12,872 nucleotides of DNA from an uncultured Lachnospiraceae bacterium (GCA_902767065.1 CACXFW010000052.1:1-12872), one strand, 5' to 3'; positions 1-7,472 are shown, numbered from the stretch's first letter. Notes: generated by a model from the sequence alone, not told the origin. Translations and numbers: made by a program.

Positions 1-3000
1 AGGCCATCCAGCACCGGCATCCGCACATCCATCAGAATGATATCATAATACCCTTCGGGGCTGTCCGTAAACATCTGCAGGGCAATCTCCCCGTTCTTCG
101 CATGCTCGACAGGCATCTCCTCCAGATCCAGAAGGTCCTCGAGGATCTCCGCGTTCTGATCCACATCCTCCGCCATCAGGACTCTCCTGCCGGACAGAAC
201 CTGGCTGATGGTTTCCTGCGTCATGTCTTCTCCGGAGGATGGAGGCAGCAGGAATTCATCGCCCAGGCGTCTCGAAAGAACTGTCTGGATCTCCCTGAGC
301 AGGCTGTCGGAAAACAGCGGCTTGGCCAGGATGCCGTCCACGCCGTCCTTCCTTGCCTCCTCGTCGATGATGTCCCAGTTGTACCCGGTCAGCATGATAA
401 CAGCCGTCCTGCCGTCGTCAAACCGCCTCACTCTGCGCACAAGCTCCAGTCCGTCCAGGGCAGGCATCTTGTAATCGGTGAGCAGAAGGCTGAAAGGCTT
501 CCCCTGCCTGCATGCCTCCTCAAGCCTTCCCAGGGCCTCCAGCGGATTCCGCACAGTCAGGGCTTCGATTCCAATGCTGCGCAGCACCAGCTGGCTGTGT
601 TCACAGGCAATCTCATCATCATCCACCACCATCGCCATCATGCCCTCCGGCAGATGCAGCTTCTGGGCAACATTCTCGCCCCGGTCGGACGTCTTCAGCG
701 TGACGGTCACGACAAAAGTGGAACCGACGCCCTTTTTGCTCGTGACTTCGATCTCACCATTCATCATCTCCACGAAGTTCCTGGTGATGGACATCCCAAG
801 CCCGCTGCCGCCATACCGGTTCGTCGTGGTAGCGTCTTCCTGGGAAAATGCTTCGAAGATCCGGGGGATGTACTCTTCATCCATCCCGATGCCGGTATCC
901 TTCATGACAAAGCGCAGCGTGCATCTGCCCTCGAACCGTCTGGTCTCTTCCGCCGTCAGCGTCACCTCGCCGGGCGCGTCCGTGAACTTGACCGAGTTCC
1001 CGAGGATGTTGATCAGAACCTGCTTCAGCTTCAGGTCATCGCCATAATAGTAATCACTCATCTGTCCGATGATCTGGCATTCATACCGCAGTCCCTTGTC
1101 CTGACACTGTCCATTGATGATGATATTGATCTGATCCAGGAATTCCCGGAAGGAGAACTCCTCATTTTTCAGGACCATCCTGCCCGACTCGATGCGGCTC
1201 ATATCCAGGATGTCATTGATCAGTCCCAGGAGATGCCGGGCGCTCGCACCGATCTTCTCAAGGTGCTCCCTCGTTCTGGGCGTCAGATCCGGCTCCCGCA
1301 GCGCGATATTGTCCAGACCGATGATCGCATTCATCGGGGTCCGGATCTCATGGCTCATATTGGAAAGGAAGCTCGTTTTGGCCCGGCTGCTCTCTTCCGC
1401 CAGAACCTTCTCCACCTCCATCTGCTTTTCCCGCTTCTGCATCACTGAATAGATGTCCAGCATGATAATCAGCGACACGATAATCAGAAATGCCTGAATC
1501 ACGCTGCTGACGACCATGGCATGATCGATCTCCTCAATCGCCTCCCGCAGAACATCCTGTCCGGATCCCTCGTCCACGGTGGATCCCAGGGCCTGATCCA
1601 TACCTTCCTGCGTCATCGCCCTGTCAACCGCAGCCGTCGTAGTCTGCCGCATCCAGACGCTGGAAGTGAAGATAATCAGGCCAAGCAGCACAATCCATGC
1701 AACGATGGACCGTCCCAGCCGCCGCTGACGGTCCCTTCCGAGAATCCAGCGGAACATCGCAAAGCCGAGGATCCCCCACGCGGCGAGGATCAGATACGAT
1801 TCGGTCGAGAGGGTCTTCACCGATGTCAGGTTCGGAATCAGGAATTCCAGGGCAAACAGAAGGGAAACGATCTGTCCGGTTACGCCTGTCACCATCATGC
1901 TCTTGTTCTTCTCAAGCCGGGCGCATTTCCACGCGCACGCGGAAGCAAACGCGTAGGCGATCGTCGCGCCGACCGTCGTCACATCCACGATCCAGCTGAT
2001 CGCGGTCCTGCCAAAGAAAGGAAGCACGACCGAAACGCCCAGAATACACCAGATCGCATTTCGGGGAACATGCTTCTCATCCGTCTTTCCGATCCACTCG
2101 GCCAGCATCCCATCCTTCGCCAGGTTGACAAGCAGCCGGCTCAGAGCGACATAGTGGCCGACCAGTCCGGTCAGGATCGCGCACAGCGCCGCGATTCCGA
2201 GGATCACACAGCCGCCCTTCCCCAGGGCCACGCCGGCCGCATAGAACGTCGGCTGCGATTCCAGCCCCGAGTAGTTTCCAAGATTTGCCACATAATCTGT
2301 CCAGGACGACAGTCCCTCAGGCTGCGCGGTTGCTGCCAGAGCCGCCAGGGCGATATACGCGACAGCTGCCGCTCCCAGCGCGAAAACCAGAATCCGGAAG
2401 GTATGCTTCAGCGAAAACCTGGCCTCCGCAGCGGAGTGCGAGATCGACTCAAAGCCGACGAATGCCCACGGCGCAAGCGCAAAGATCGTAAAGGTACTCC
2501 CGACCTTGCTGTTTCCGGGCGCAAAGCCCGGCTTCAGCGCGGACAGATCCCAGTTAAGGCGCAGCATCGCCGCCACGAAACAGATAACGGCCCCTGCAAG
2601 AAGAAGCACGGCCGAGAGAATCTGCAAAGATTCCGCAAGGCGCCGCCTCATGCAGATCAGCGCGGCAACGCCCAGGGCTGCGATGGCGATCAGAATCTCT
2701 CCCAGATAAATGTGAAAGCCCGCGATGACATACTCAAAGCCAAACTGGAACAGACCACCCAAAAGCGTTCTCGCGATCAGCGGCAGAGCGGTCGCATTTG
2801 CCCAGATAATCGCAATGTAGGTCAGAATGAGGAACCAGGCACTCAGGAATCCGTGATCGTAGCCGAAGCAGATCTTGGTATAGGTATACGTCCCTCCGCC
2901 ATCCGGATAGCGGTTCATCAGGTAATGATAATTGACCGCCAGAATCAGCATGACCAGGGCGCCTGCCGCAAGGCCGATCGCAGATCCCGCGGGGCCGGCT

Positions 3001-3137
3001 ATCGGCAGGAAGGTGGATCCGGGCATGACAAAGGAGCCCCATCCCACACTGCATCCGAATGCCAGCGCCCACGCCCCCGGCGCGGACAGATAGCGCACGG
3101 CCCCCTGTCCATCCTTGTTGACTGATCTCTGACTCAT
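1..3137 (-). CDS. APC-type amino-acid permease fused to hybrid histidine kinase (HisKA-HATPase-REC-REC), 3' end cut by window
   Basis: One unbroken minus-strand frame runs from ATG at 3137 to the window edge (1045 codons visible); I translated it without meeting a stop. Residues about 19-466 look like a 12-TM APC-superfamily transporter: VGWGSFVMPG in TM1 (31-40), FALAPWAFVGFES in TM6 (about 219-231), and a basic cytoplasmic stretch RDRQRRLGR after TM12. Two more TMs (about 477-495 and 546-566) bracket a roughly 50-residue acidic extracytoplasmic segment. The kinase follows: H-box SHEIRTPMN with His596, N-box Asn714, G1 box DTGIGMD from Asp747, G2 GGSGLGM. REC1 has TDYKMP with Asp888 and AKP lysine; REC2 has LMDVRMP with Asp1037 and is cut off at the edge. 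It is expected to sense or transport an amino acid at the membrane and to start a phosphorelay. The start is the first possible one after an in-frame stop at 3183-3185; the ribosome binding site (GAGAGG, 3 nt away) is mediocre. It is the last visible gene of the signalling operon. Confidence 0.9.
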   Translation of the reverse strand, partial: MSQRSVNKDGQGAVRYLSAPGAWALAFGCSVGWGSFVMPGSTFLPIAGPAGSAIGLAAGALVMLILAVNYHYLMNRYPDGGGTYTYTKICFGYDHGFLSAWFLILTYIAIIWANATALPLIARTLLGGLFQFGFEYVIAGFHIYLGEILIAIAALGVAALICMRRRLAESLQILSAVLLLAGAVICFVAAMLRLNWDLSALKPGFAPGNSKVGSTFTIFALAPWAFVGFESISHSAAEARFSLKHTFRILVFALGAAAVAYIALAALAATAQPEGLSSWTDYVANLGNYSGLESQPTFYAAGVALGKGGCVILGIAALCAILTGLVGHYVALSRLLVNLAKDGMLAEWIGKTDEKHVPRNAIWCILGVSVVLPFFGRTAISWIVDVTTVGATIAYAFASACAWKCARLEKNKSMMVTGVTGQIVSLLFALEFLIPNLTSVKTLSTESYLILAAWGILGFAMFRWILGRDRQRRLGRSIVAWIVLLGLIIFTSSVWMRQTTTAAVDRAMTQEGMDQALGSTVDEGSGQDVLREAIEEIDHAMVVSSVIQAFLIIVSLIIMLDIYSVMQKREKQMEVEKVLAEESSRAKTSFLSNMSHEIRTPMNAIIGLDNIALREPDLTPRTREHLEKIGASARHLLGLINDILDMSRIESGRMVLKNEEFSFREFLDQINIIINGQCQDKGLRYECQIIGQMSDYYYGDDLKLKQVLINILGNSVKFTDAPGEVTLTAEETRRFEGRCTLRFVMKDTGIGMDEEYIPRIFEAFSQEDATTTNRYGGSGLGMSITRNFVEMMNGEIEVTSKKGVGSTFVVTVTLKTSDRGENVAQKLHLPEGMMAMVVDDDEIACEHSQLVLRSIGIEALTVRNPLEALGRLEEACRQGKPFSLLLTDYKMPALDGLELVRRVRRFDDGRTAVIMLTGYNWDIIDEEARKDGVDGILAKPLFSDSLLREIQTVLSRRLGDEFLLPPSSGEDMTQETISQVLSGRRVLMAEDVDQNAEILEDLLDLEEMPVEHAKNGEIALQMFTDSPEGYYDIILMDVRMPVLDG

Positions 3138-3163
3138 GAACCTCTCAGCTCTCCTGTCTCCCT

Positions 3164-3350
3164 CGTTGTGTCTGACTCCGGGTCATTTCACGTTATGTCT
3201 GACTCCGCATCTTTCACGTTGGGTCTGACTCCGCATCTTTTCACGTTGTGCCTGACTCCGCATCTTTTCACGTTGGATCTGGCTCCGCATCTTTTCACGT
3301 TGGGTCTGGCTCCGCATCTTTTCACGTTGGGTCTGACTCCGCATCTTTCA
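3164..3350. repeat. Seven tandem 26-27 bp direct repeats upstream of the permease-kinase gene
   Basis: Units begin with CGTT at 3164, 3191, 3217, 3244, 3271, 3298 and 3325, and each ends in TTTCA or TTTTCA. Unit lengths are 27, 26, 27, 27, 27, 27 and 26 bp. The shared core on the plus strand is GTCTGACTCCGCATCTTT, with unit 1 the most diverged (GGGTCATTTCA end) and single changes such as GACTCC to GGCTCC in units 5 and 6. The core contains a GTC-N-GAC palindrome. The array fills most of the 262-bp gap between the Hpt gene and the permease-kinase gene, so it lies in the untranslated region before that gene. Confidence 0.93.
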
Positions 3351-3399
3351 TGGTCTCTTCAGGAAGAGGGACCCTTCTCAGACTGCGAAAAAACCGCAT

Positions 3400-3786
3400 T
3401 CAGCCTTCTTCGTACGCTCTGATCCCGGCAACCGTCTTCTCATAGCGCGCAGCGATGTCAGACAGGATCTGGTCCACCTGCGCGTCGCTCATCTTCCGCG
3501 GATTGCCTGCGCGGTATTCCTCCGCAATTTCAGACGCCATTTCCGACAGATCGTTCAGCCCCATGTTTGCGCTGACGCCCTTCATCGCATGGGCACACTC
3601 GAACATTTCTGTCGGATCCTTCCGGCTGCCTGCCTCCAGAAGCTTCTCCACAACGCCATTCTTCGTGAACTTCCGGATGTGCTTGTCAATCAGCTTCTCC
3701 ACCCTCAGCACACGAATTGCCTGATCATAGTTTCCCCCGATGTTCTGATACAACTCCTGCAGTGTCACCGGCAAACTCCTTTCCAC
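3400..3786 (-). CDS. Stand-alone histidine phosphotransfer (Hpt) protein
   Basis: This 128-residue soluble protein is a single Hpt domain. The phosphorylatable histidine is His66 in the motif AHAMKGVSANMGL (65-77), and it is followed by helical, acid- and lysine-rich sequence typical of the four-helix Hpt bundle. Hpt proteins shuttle phosphate between receiver domains of hybrid kinases and downstream response regulators. Here it sits between a REC-EAL gene and a kinase carrying two receivers, so it probably links the receivers of the two hybrid kinases to the EAL protein. The start is a GTG at 3786, supported by a strong GGGAGG ribosome binding site 5 nt upstream; there is no ATG in a suitable place. 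An inverted repeat just upstream partly overlaps this ribosome binding site. No kinase or DNA-binding domain is attached. Confidence 0.88.
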   Translation of the reverse strand: MERSLPVTLQELYQNIGGNYDQAIRVLRVEKLIDKHIRKFTKNGVVEKLLEAGSRKDPTEMFECAHAMKGVSANMGLNDLSEMASEIAEEYRAGNPRKMSDAQVDQILSDIAARYEKTVAGIRAYEEG

Positions 3787-3794
3787 TCACTCCT

Positions 3795-3844
3795 CCCCTG
3801 TCCCGACAGGCAGGGGCAGTTCCTCCATTGATCCTGTTAGGATC
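3795..3844 (-). promoter_or_regulatory. Two small hairpins in the EAL-Hpt intergenic region, one touching the Hpt ribosome binding site
   Basis: In the 62-bp gap after the EAL stop codon there are two perfect inverted repeats. The first (3830-3835 with 3839-3844, GATCCT/AGGATC, 3-nt loop) lies just after the stop. The second (3795-3800 with 3811-3816, CCCCTG/CAGGGG, 10-nt loop) ends in the GGGG that begins the Hpt Shine-Dalgarno sequence. No T-tract follows either, so they are not intrinsic terminators. They may tune translation of the Hpt gene or mark an mRNA processing point; this is inference. Confidence 0.35.
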
Positions 3845-3848
3845 CACA

Positions 3849-5555
3849 TCATGCTTCAGTCTCCCGCCGGGCAGCTGCCAGATCCTTCTCAATCAGCGCC
3901 TCGAATTCCTCCGGCGGCAGCGGACGGGAGAAATAAAACCCCTGGACCAGGTCGCAGCCCGCATTCTTCAGAAGGGACAGCTGGCCCCTGGTCTCGACGC
4001 CTTCCGCCACCACACGGAGCCTGAGATACTTTGCGATATCCAGAATCAGCCGGACGAGCTGCATGTCCGTCTCGCTCGATTCAATATTGCGGATAAACTT
4101 CATATCCATCTTCAGCACGTCGATCGGCATGTCGGAGAGCATGTTCAGGGAAGAATATCCCGACCCGAAATCATCCATCTCGATCTCGAATCCAAGCTCC
4201 CTGAGCCTGCGCACGATCTCCAGAAGATCCATTCCCTTATCCGTATAGGCTGACTCCGTAACCTCAAGCTTGATATCCTTGAAATCCAGGCCATTGTCCC
4301 GGATCAGCCTCTCCAGGCGCTCCAAAAGCGTCGGGTCAAAGATGTCCGCACGGGACAGGTTGACGGAAACCGGGATGCGGTAGCCATACTTTTCCTCCCA
4401 CCTGAGGATCTGCCTGGCCGCTTCGCTCCAGACAAAGCTGTCCACAATACTGATCAGCCCGTTCCCTTCAAACAGCGGAATGAAATCACCCGGAGAGATC
4501 ATTCCCAGCTCCGGATGCACCCACCGGATCAGCGCTTCCGCGCTCCTGAGCCGGGGAGGATCCGTCTGGACATCATATTTCGGCTGATAATAAACCTTCA
4601 GCTGAAAATCCCGGGCCGCGTCATTCAGGTCATTCAAAAGCCGCTGATTCAGAAGCTCCCGCCGGCGCATCTCCTCATCATAGATCATCAGCGGGTTCTT
4701 GTAATCCCCCCGCACCAGATTGCAGGCCGCACGCGCCTGGTCAAACATCAGGACCGGATCAACCCCGCATCTCCAGGGCATGACCCCCATGCGCAGATGG
4801 ATGCTCACCTTCTGCGACAGGCAGCTTGCCTTGTCCTGCAGGCGGTCCAGGAGCACCTGATAATCCGGCTGGCCAAGACAGTAGATTTCAAAGCGGTCCG
4901 CCTCGATCCGGCTGGCGATCCCCTCCGTCTCCGAGAGAAACGCGCGGATCCCGTCTCCGATCGTCCGAAGCAGCTCATTTCCAAAGTCCCTACCGTTCAA
5001 GGCATTGATGGTATGGAACTGTTCGATGTCGACGACGACCGCATCCATGTGCATATCCGGATGATACTTGTACAGCCTTCCCGCATACTCGAAGAAGAAG
5101 TTGCGCGTGTACAGCCCGGTCACCCGGTCATGCTCGGCGGCCGAGATCAGCTTCTTCCCGTCACTGCGTTCCATCAGCCCTCCAACCCTGGCCACAATGA
5201 CCTCAGGGATGTCAAAAGGCTTGGTGATGAAGTCCGCGGCGCCCATCTGCAGCGCTTTCAGTTCGGCATTTTTATCCGCCGTCAGCACAATGATGGGAAT
5301 GTCACGGAGAAGTTCGTCGCCCTGCATGTACTCCATCACCTCATATCCGTTCATCACCGGCATATTGAGATCCAGGAGAACCATCGACAGCTCATCCTCA
5401 TATCTGTGCATCTGCTCCAGGGCTTCCTTCCCGTCCCCGGCATATATGATGCTGTAATCATCTTCCAGGATCGCGCCAAGCGCGTCCCGGTTGATCTCAT
5501 GGTCGTCTACGACCAGTACAAGCTTCGGACGCTCAATCTGCTTAGAACGGATCAT
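3849..5555 (-). CDS. Response regulator with receiver, degenerate GGDEF and intact EAL domain (c-di-GMP phosphodiesterase)
   Basis: This 568-residue cytoplasmic protein has three domains. The receiver (about 11-130) has acidic pair Asp17-Asp18, phosphoacceptor Asp62 in LLDLNMP, and Lys112 in KPF. The GGDEF-like domain (about 140-295) has the signature replaced by EADRF (218-222), so diguanylate cyclase activity is unlikely. The EAL domain (about 300-560) keeps the motifs expected of an active phosphodiesterase: EALIRW (Glu340), NLSR (Asn399), LEVTES (430-435), DDFGSGYSS (Asp461, Asp462), LKMD (Lys482, Asp484), AEGVET (Glu518, Glu521) and QGF (Gln538). It should hydrolyse c-di-GMP to pGpG, with activity probably set by phosphorylation of Asp62. 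Its ATG overlaps the stop of the upstream hybrid kinase (ATGA), which implies coupled translation and a partner relationship. It is the only output-type domain visible in the operon. Confidence 0.92.
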   Translation of the reverse strand: MIRSKQIERPKLVLVVDDHEINRDALGAILEDDYSIIYAGDGKEALEQMHRYEDELSMVLLDLNMPVMNGYEVMEYMQGDELLRDIPIIVLTADKNAELKALQMGAADFITKPFDIPEVIVARVGGLMERSDGKKLISAAEHDRVTGLYTRNFFFEYAGRLYKYHPDMHMDAVVVDIEQFHTINALNGRDFGNELLRTIGDGIRAFLSETEGIASRIEADRFEIYCLGQPDYQVLLDRLQDKASCLSQKVSIHLRMGVMPWRCGVDPVLMFDQARAACNLVRGDYKNPLMIYDEEMRRRELLNQRLLNDLNDAARDFQLKVYYQPKYDVQTDPPRLRSAEALIRWVHPELGMISPGDFIPLFEGNGLISIVDSFVWSEAARQILRWEEKYGYRIPVSVNLSRADIFDPTLLERLERLIRDNGLDFKDIKLEVTESAYTDKGMDLLEIVRRLRELGFEIEMDDFGSGYSSLNMLSDMPIDVLKMDMKFIRNIESSETDMQLVRLILDIAKYLRLRVVAEGVETRGQLSLLKNAGCDLVQGFYFSRPLPPEEFEALIEKDLAAARRETEA

Positions 5556-7063
5556 GCCTGTGACCTGCCCCTTTCAACTTCTGTTTTCCGAATCTGCTTT
5601 TTCAGTTCCGCATACAGCAATTCCGCGTCCACCGGCTTCACGAGATGAGCGTTCATCCCGGCTTTCAGGGAATTCTGTCTGTCACTCTCATACGCGTTGG
5701 CGCTCAGCGCAATAATCGGAATCAGTCTGGCATCGGCGCGCGGCAGCGAACGGATCTTTCCCGCAGCCTCCAGCCCGTCCATGACCGGCATTCGCAGATC
5801 CATCAGAATTGCGTCATAATAAAATTCAGGAGAACTCTTCACCATATTGACCGCAGCAAGGCCATTCTCCGCGCGTTCGCTCACAGCATTCTCCAGTTCC
5901 AGAAGATCCGCCGCGATCTCCGCATTCTCCGGAAGATCCTCCGCGATCAGAATCCTGCGCCCCTCCAGGGTGAACGTTTTTTCGTCGTCCTTCTCCCCCC
6001 TGGTCCCTTTTCCACTTTCCTTCTCAGGCACAGGGGTCATCGGGATCGTAACGGTGAAGGCTGTTCCTTCTCCCTTCCTGCTCTCAACCTCAATCGTTCC
6101 GCCCATCCCCGTGACGATGCGGTGCGCGGCGGAAAGTCCAAGACCGCTTCCGCCGAAACGGTTCGTAAAGCTCTTATCCTCCTGCGTAAAGGGTTCAAAA
6201 ATCTTCGGGAGAAACTCCTCATCAATCCCGACGCCCGTGTCCGCAATGAGAAAACAGATCTGCGTACCATCCTCCGGGCTCTGGGATGCGTCCACGCAAA
6301 ACCTTACATATCCCGGAGCATCCGTAAACTTCACGGCGTTGTCCAGAATATTCATCAGCGCACGCTTCAACTTCGAGGCATCGCCGATATAATCCTCCCC
6401 GACGCACGGTGCGACACTGGTGAGATACTGAATTGACTTCTGCTCGCACATGGAAGAAACCACTGCATTGATCTGATCCAGGGCTTCCTTCAGGGAAAAT
6501 GGCTCCCTGTGTTCGGAAAGCGTCCCTCCCTGTTCCTGAAGATCCAGAAGGTCATTGATCATTCCCGAAAGAAGTCTGCCGCTCTGACCGATCTTCTCCA
6601 GCCGGTCCCTTGTCTGCTCCGGAACCCCTGGATCCTTCAGGGCCAGGATATCCATCCCGAGAATGACATTCATGGGCGTACGCATCTCATGGCTGATCGC
6701 AGCCAGGAAACCGGACTTCGTGCGGTTGCTCTCCTCTGCCGCAAGCAGCTCCGCCTCCAGATGTTCGCTCTCGATCACCTTCCGGATAATCCGGTTCAGG
6801 AGACGGTACATGATAAATACAAAGATGCTTCCGCCGAACAGAACTCCCGCCATCATGAGATCCGGCTGGCCGAAAAAGCCGATTACAAGGTAGCCGATAA
6901 GAAAGAAAATCAGCAAAACGATCGGGAGATAGAGGATATAATTCTTTTCATTCCAGGTTTTCTTGCTCCTGATATATCTTTCGACCTGAATGAAGCCATA
7001 GATGTTGCAGACCATCAATGCGCTTCCCAGATACACCATAGCACTGATCATCCATCGGATCAT
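5552..7063 (-). CDS. Three-TM hybrid sensor histidine kinase (HisKA-HATPase-REC)
   Basis: This 503-residue protein has three hydrophobic segments at about 5-25, 43-64 and 69-89, with almost no extracellular loop. It therefore lacks a classical periplasmic sensor, and its signal may be within the membrane or come from a partner. A short coiled stretch (about 95-117) leads to the H-box SHEMRTPMN with His125. The N-box NILDNAVKF, G1 box DTGVGID and G2 box GGSGLGL are all present. A C-terminal receiver has LMDLRMP with phosphoacceptor Asp422 and lysine in LVKP (about 476). The frame is open further upstream, but I chose ATG at 7063 because a good ribosome binding site (GGAGGG, about 8 nt away) precedes it and the first TM begins directly there. 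It is the first gene of the signalling operon. Its kinase core resembles that of the permease-kinase, for example in KFTDAPG and TNR(F/Y)GGSGLG, so the two are paralogous in that part. Confidence 0.92.
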   Translation of the reverse strand: MIRWMISAMVYLGSALMVCNIYGFIQVERYIRSKKTWNEKNYILYLPIVLLIFFLIGYLVIGFFGQPDLMMAGVLFGGSIFVFIMYRLLNRIIRKVIESEHLEAELLAAEESNRTKSGFLAAISHEMRTPMNVILGMDILALKDPGVPEQTRDRLEKIGQSGRLLSGMINDLLDLQEQGGTLSEHREPFSLKEALDQINAVVSSMCEQKSIQYLTSVAPCVGEDYIGDASKLKRALMNILDNAVKFTDAPGYVRFCVDASQSPEDGTQICFLIADTGVGIDEEFLPKIFEPFTQEDKSFTNRFGGSGLGLSAAHRIVTGMGGTIEVESRKGEGTAFTVTIPMTPVPEKESGKGTRGEKDDEKTFTLEGRRILIAEDLPENAEIAADLLELENAVSERAENGLAAVNMVKSSPEFYYDAILMDLRMPVMDGLEAAGKIRSLPRADARLIPIIALSANAYESDRQNSLKAGMNAHLVKPVDAELLYAELKKQIRKTEVERGRSQA

Positions 7064-7470
7064 CGGCTGTCCCTCCTGCAGATTCCGCTTACAGCCAATG
7101 GCAAAGGGATTGATTCTTTTGTCAAACCTTATTTCCCGGGTTCCATCCCCGGCATCCGCTCCCGGGCTTTCCCCCGGACAGACGTCCGGATTCCCTGCCT
7201 TCACGAAACATTTCGTCCGTTCTTGAGAACAAAAAACAGCGGTCCATCTCCCTGTCTGTCAGTGTGAGGATCCGAGTAAAGACATACTCCCCCTGTGAAA
7301 CCGGGGTTGCACCAGGTATGCCGTCCCAATCATTCTTTCTGTGATTCACGCCATTCCGGATGCGGTTCGCATCCTCCGGAGCATCCTTCACATCATCCTG
7401 AGACGATACCAATGCAAGAATCTCATCTCATCCCACCCTGAGATGGCCCGCGGATGAAATCTTATCGTCC
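7064..7470 (-). other. Long structured 5' leader of the signalling operon
   Basis: About 400 nt separate the predicted promoter from the first kinase gene, and I see no convincing gene here. The stretch holds several inverted repeats on the minus strand. The 5'-most set is GACGATA (7463-7469) with TATCGTC (7402-7408). It encloses two mutually exclusive pairings: 7452-7460 with 7425-7433 (9 bp, one G-T), and 7439-7445 with 7424-7430 (7 bp perfect). Downstream are GGATGCG/CGCATCC hairpins at 7358-7374 (7-bp stem) and CCGGAC/GTCCGG at 7174-7189 (6-bp stem, 4-nt loop). I could not match the region to a riboswitch class I know, including the c-di-GMP classes. Confidence 0.45.
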
Positions 7471-7472
7471 AT

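Noticed and set aside
102..1448. Long plus-strand open frame opposite the kinase part
   Set aside because: It is antisense to clear HisKA/HATPase/REC motifs; its product is rich in His, Gln, Leu and Arg with no domain sense. High GC content and third-position bias give such shadows.
1521..3125. 534-codon plus-strand frame opposite the permease part
   Set aside because: Low-complexity Arg/Gln/Asp-rich translation with no recognisable family, antisense to a well-formed APC permease.
3164..3350. CRISPR array
   Set aside because: The units are head-to-tail with no unique spacers and no cas genes nearby, so this is a simple tandem repeat.
3361..3399. Intrinsic terminator after the Hpt gene
   Set aside because: There is a weak GAAGGG/CTCTTC stem without a T-tract and a T-run with only a 4-bp stem around it; neither forms a convincing terminator, so read-through into the permease-kinase is likely.
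3168..3445. Plus-strand frames across the tandem repeats, giving repeats of LTPHLFTLG
   Set aside because: Open only because the 27-bp period is a multiple of three; no ribosome binding site and two frames are open at once.
4515..5648. 377-codon plus-strand frame opposite the REC-GGDEF-EAL gene
   Set aside because: Antisense shadow; it crosses the boundary of two true genes and has no convincing ribosome binding site or domain.
7064..7204. Upstream extension of the 3-TM kinase to a GTG at 7204
   Set aside because: Adds 47 hydrophilic residues before TM1; ATG at 7063 has a good GGAGGG and a normal membrane start.
7122..7412. 96-codon minus-strand frame with TTG start in the leader
   Set aside because: No ribosome binding site, no recognisable domain, and it overlaps inverted repeats of the leader; more likely noncoding.
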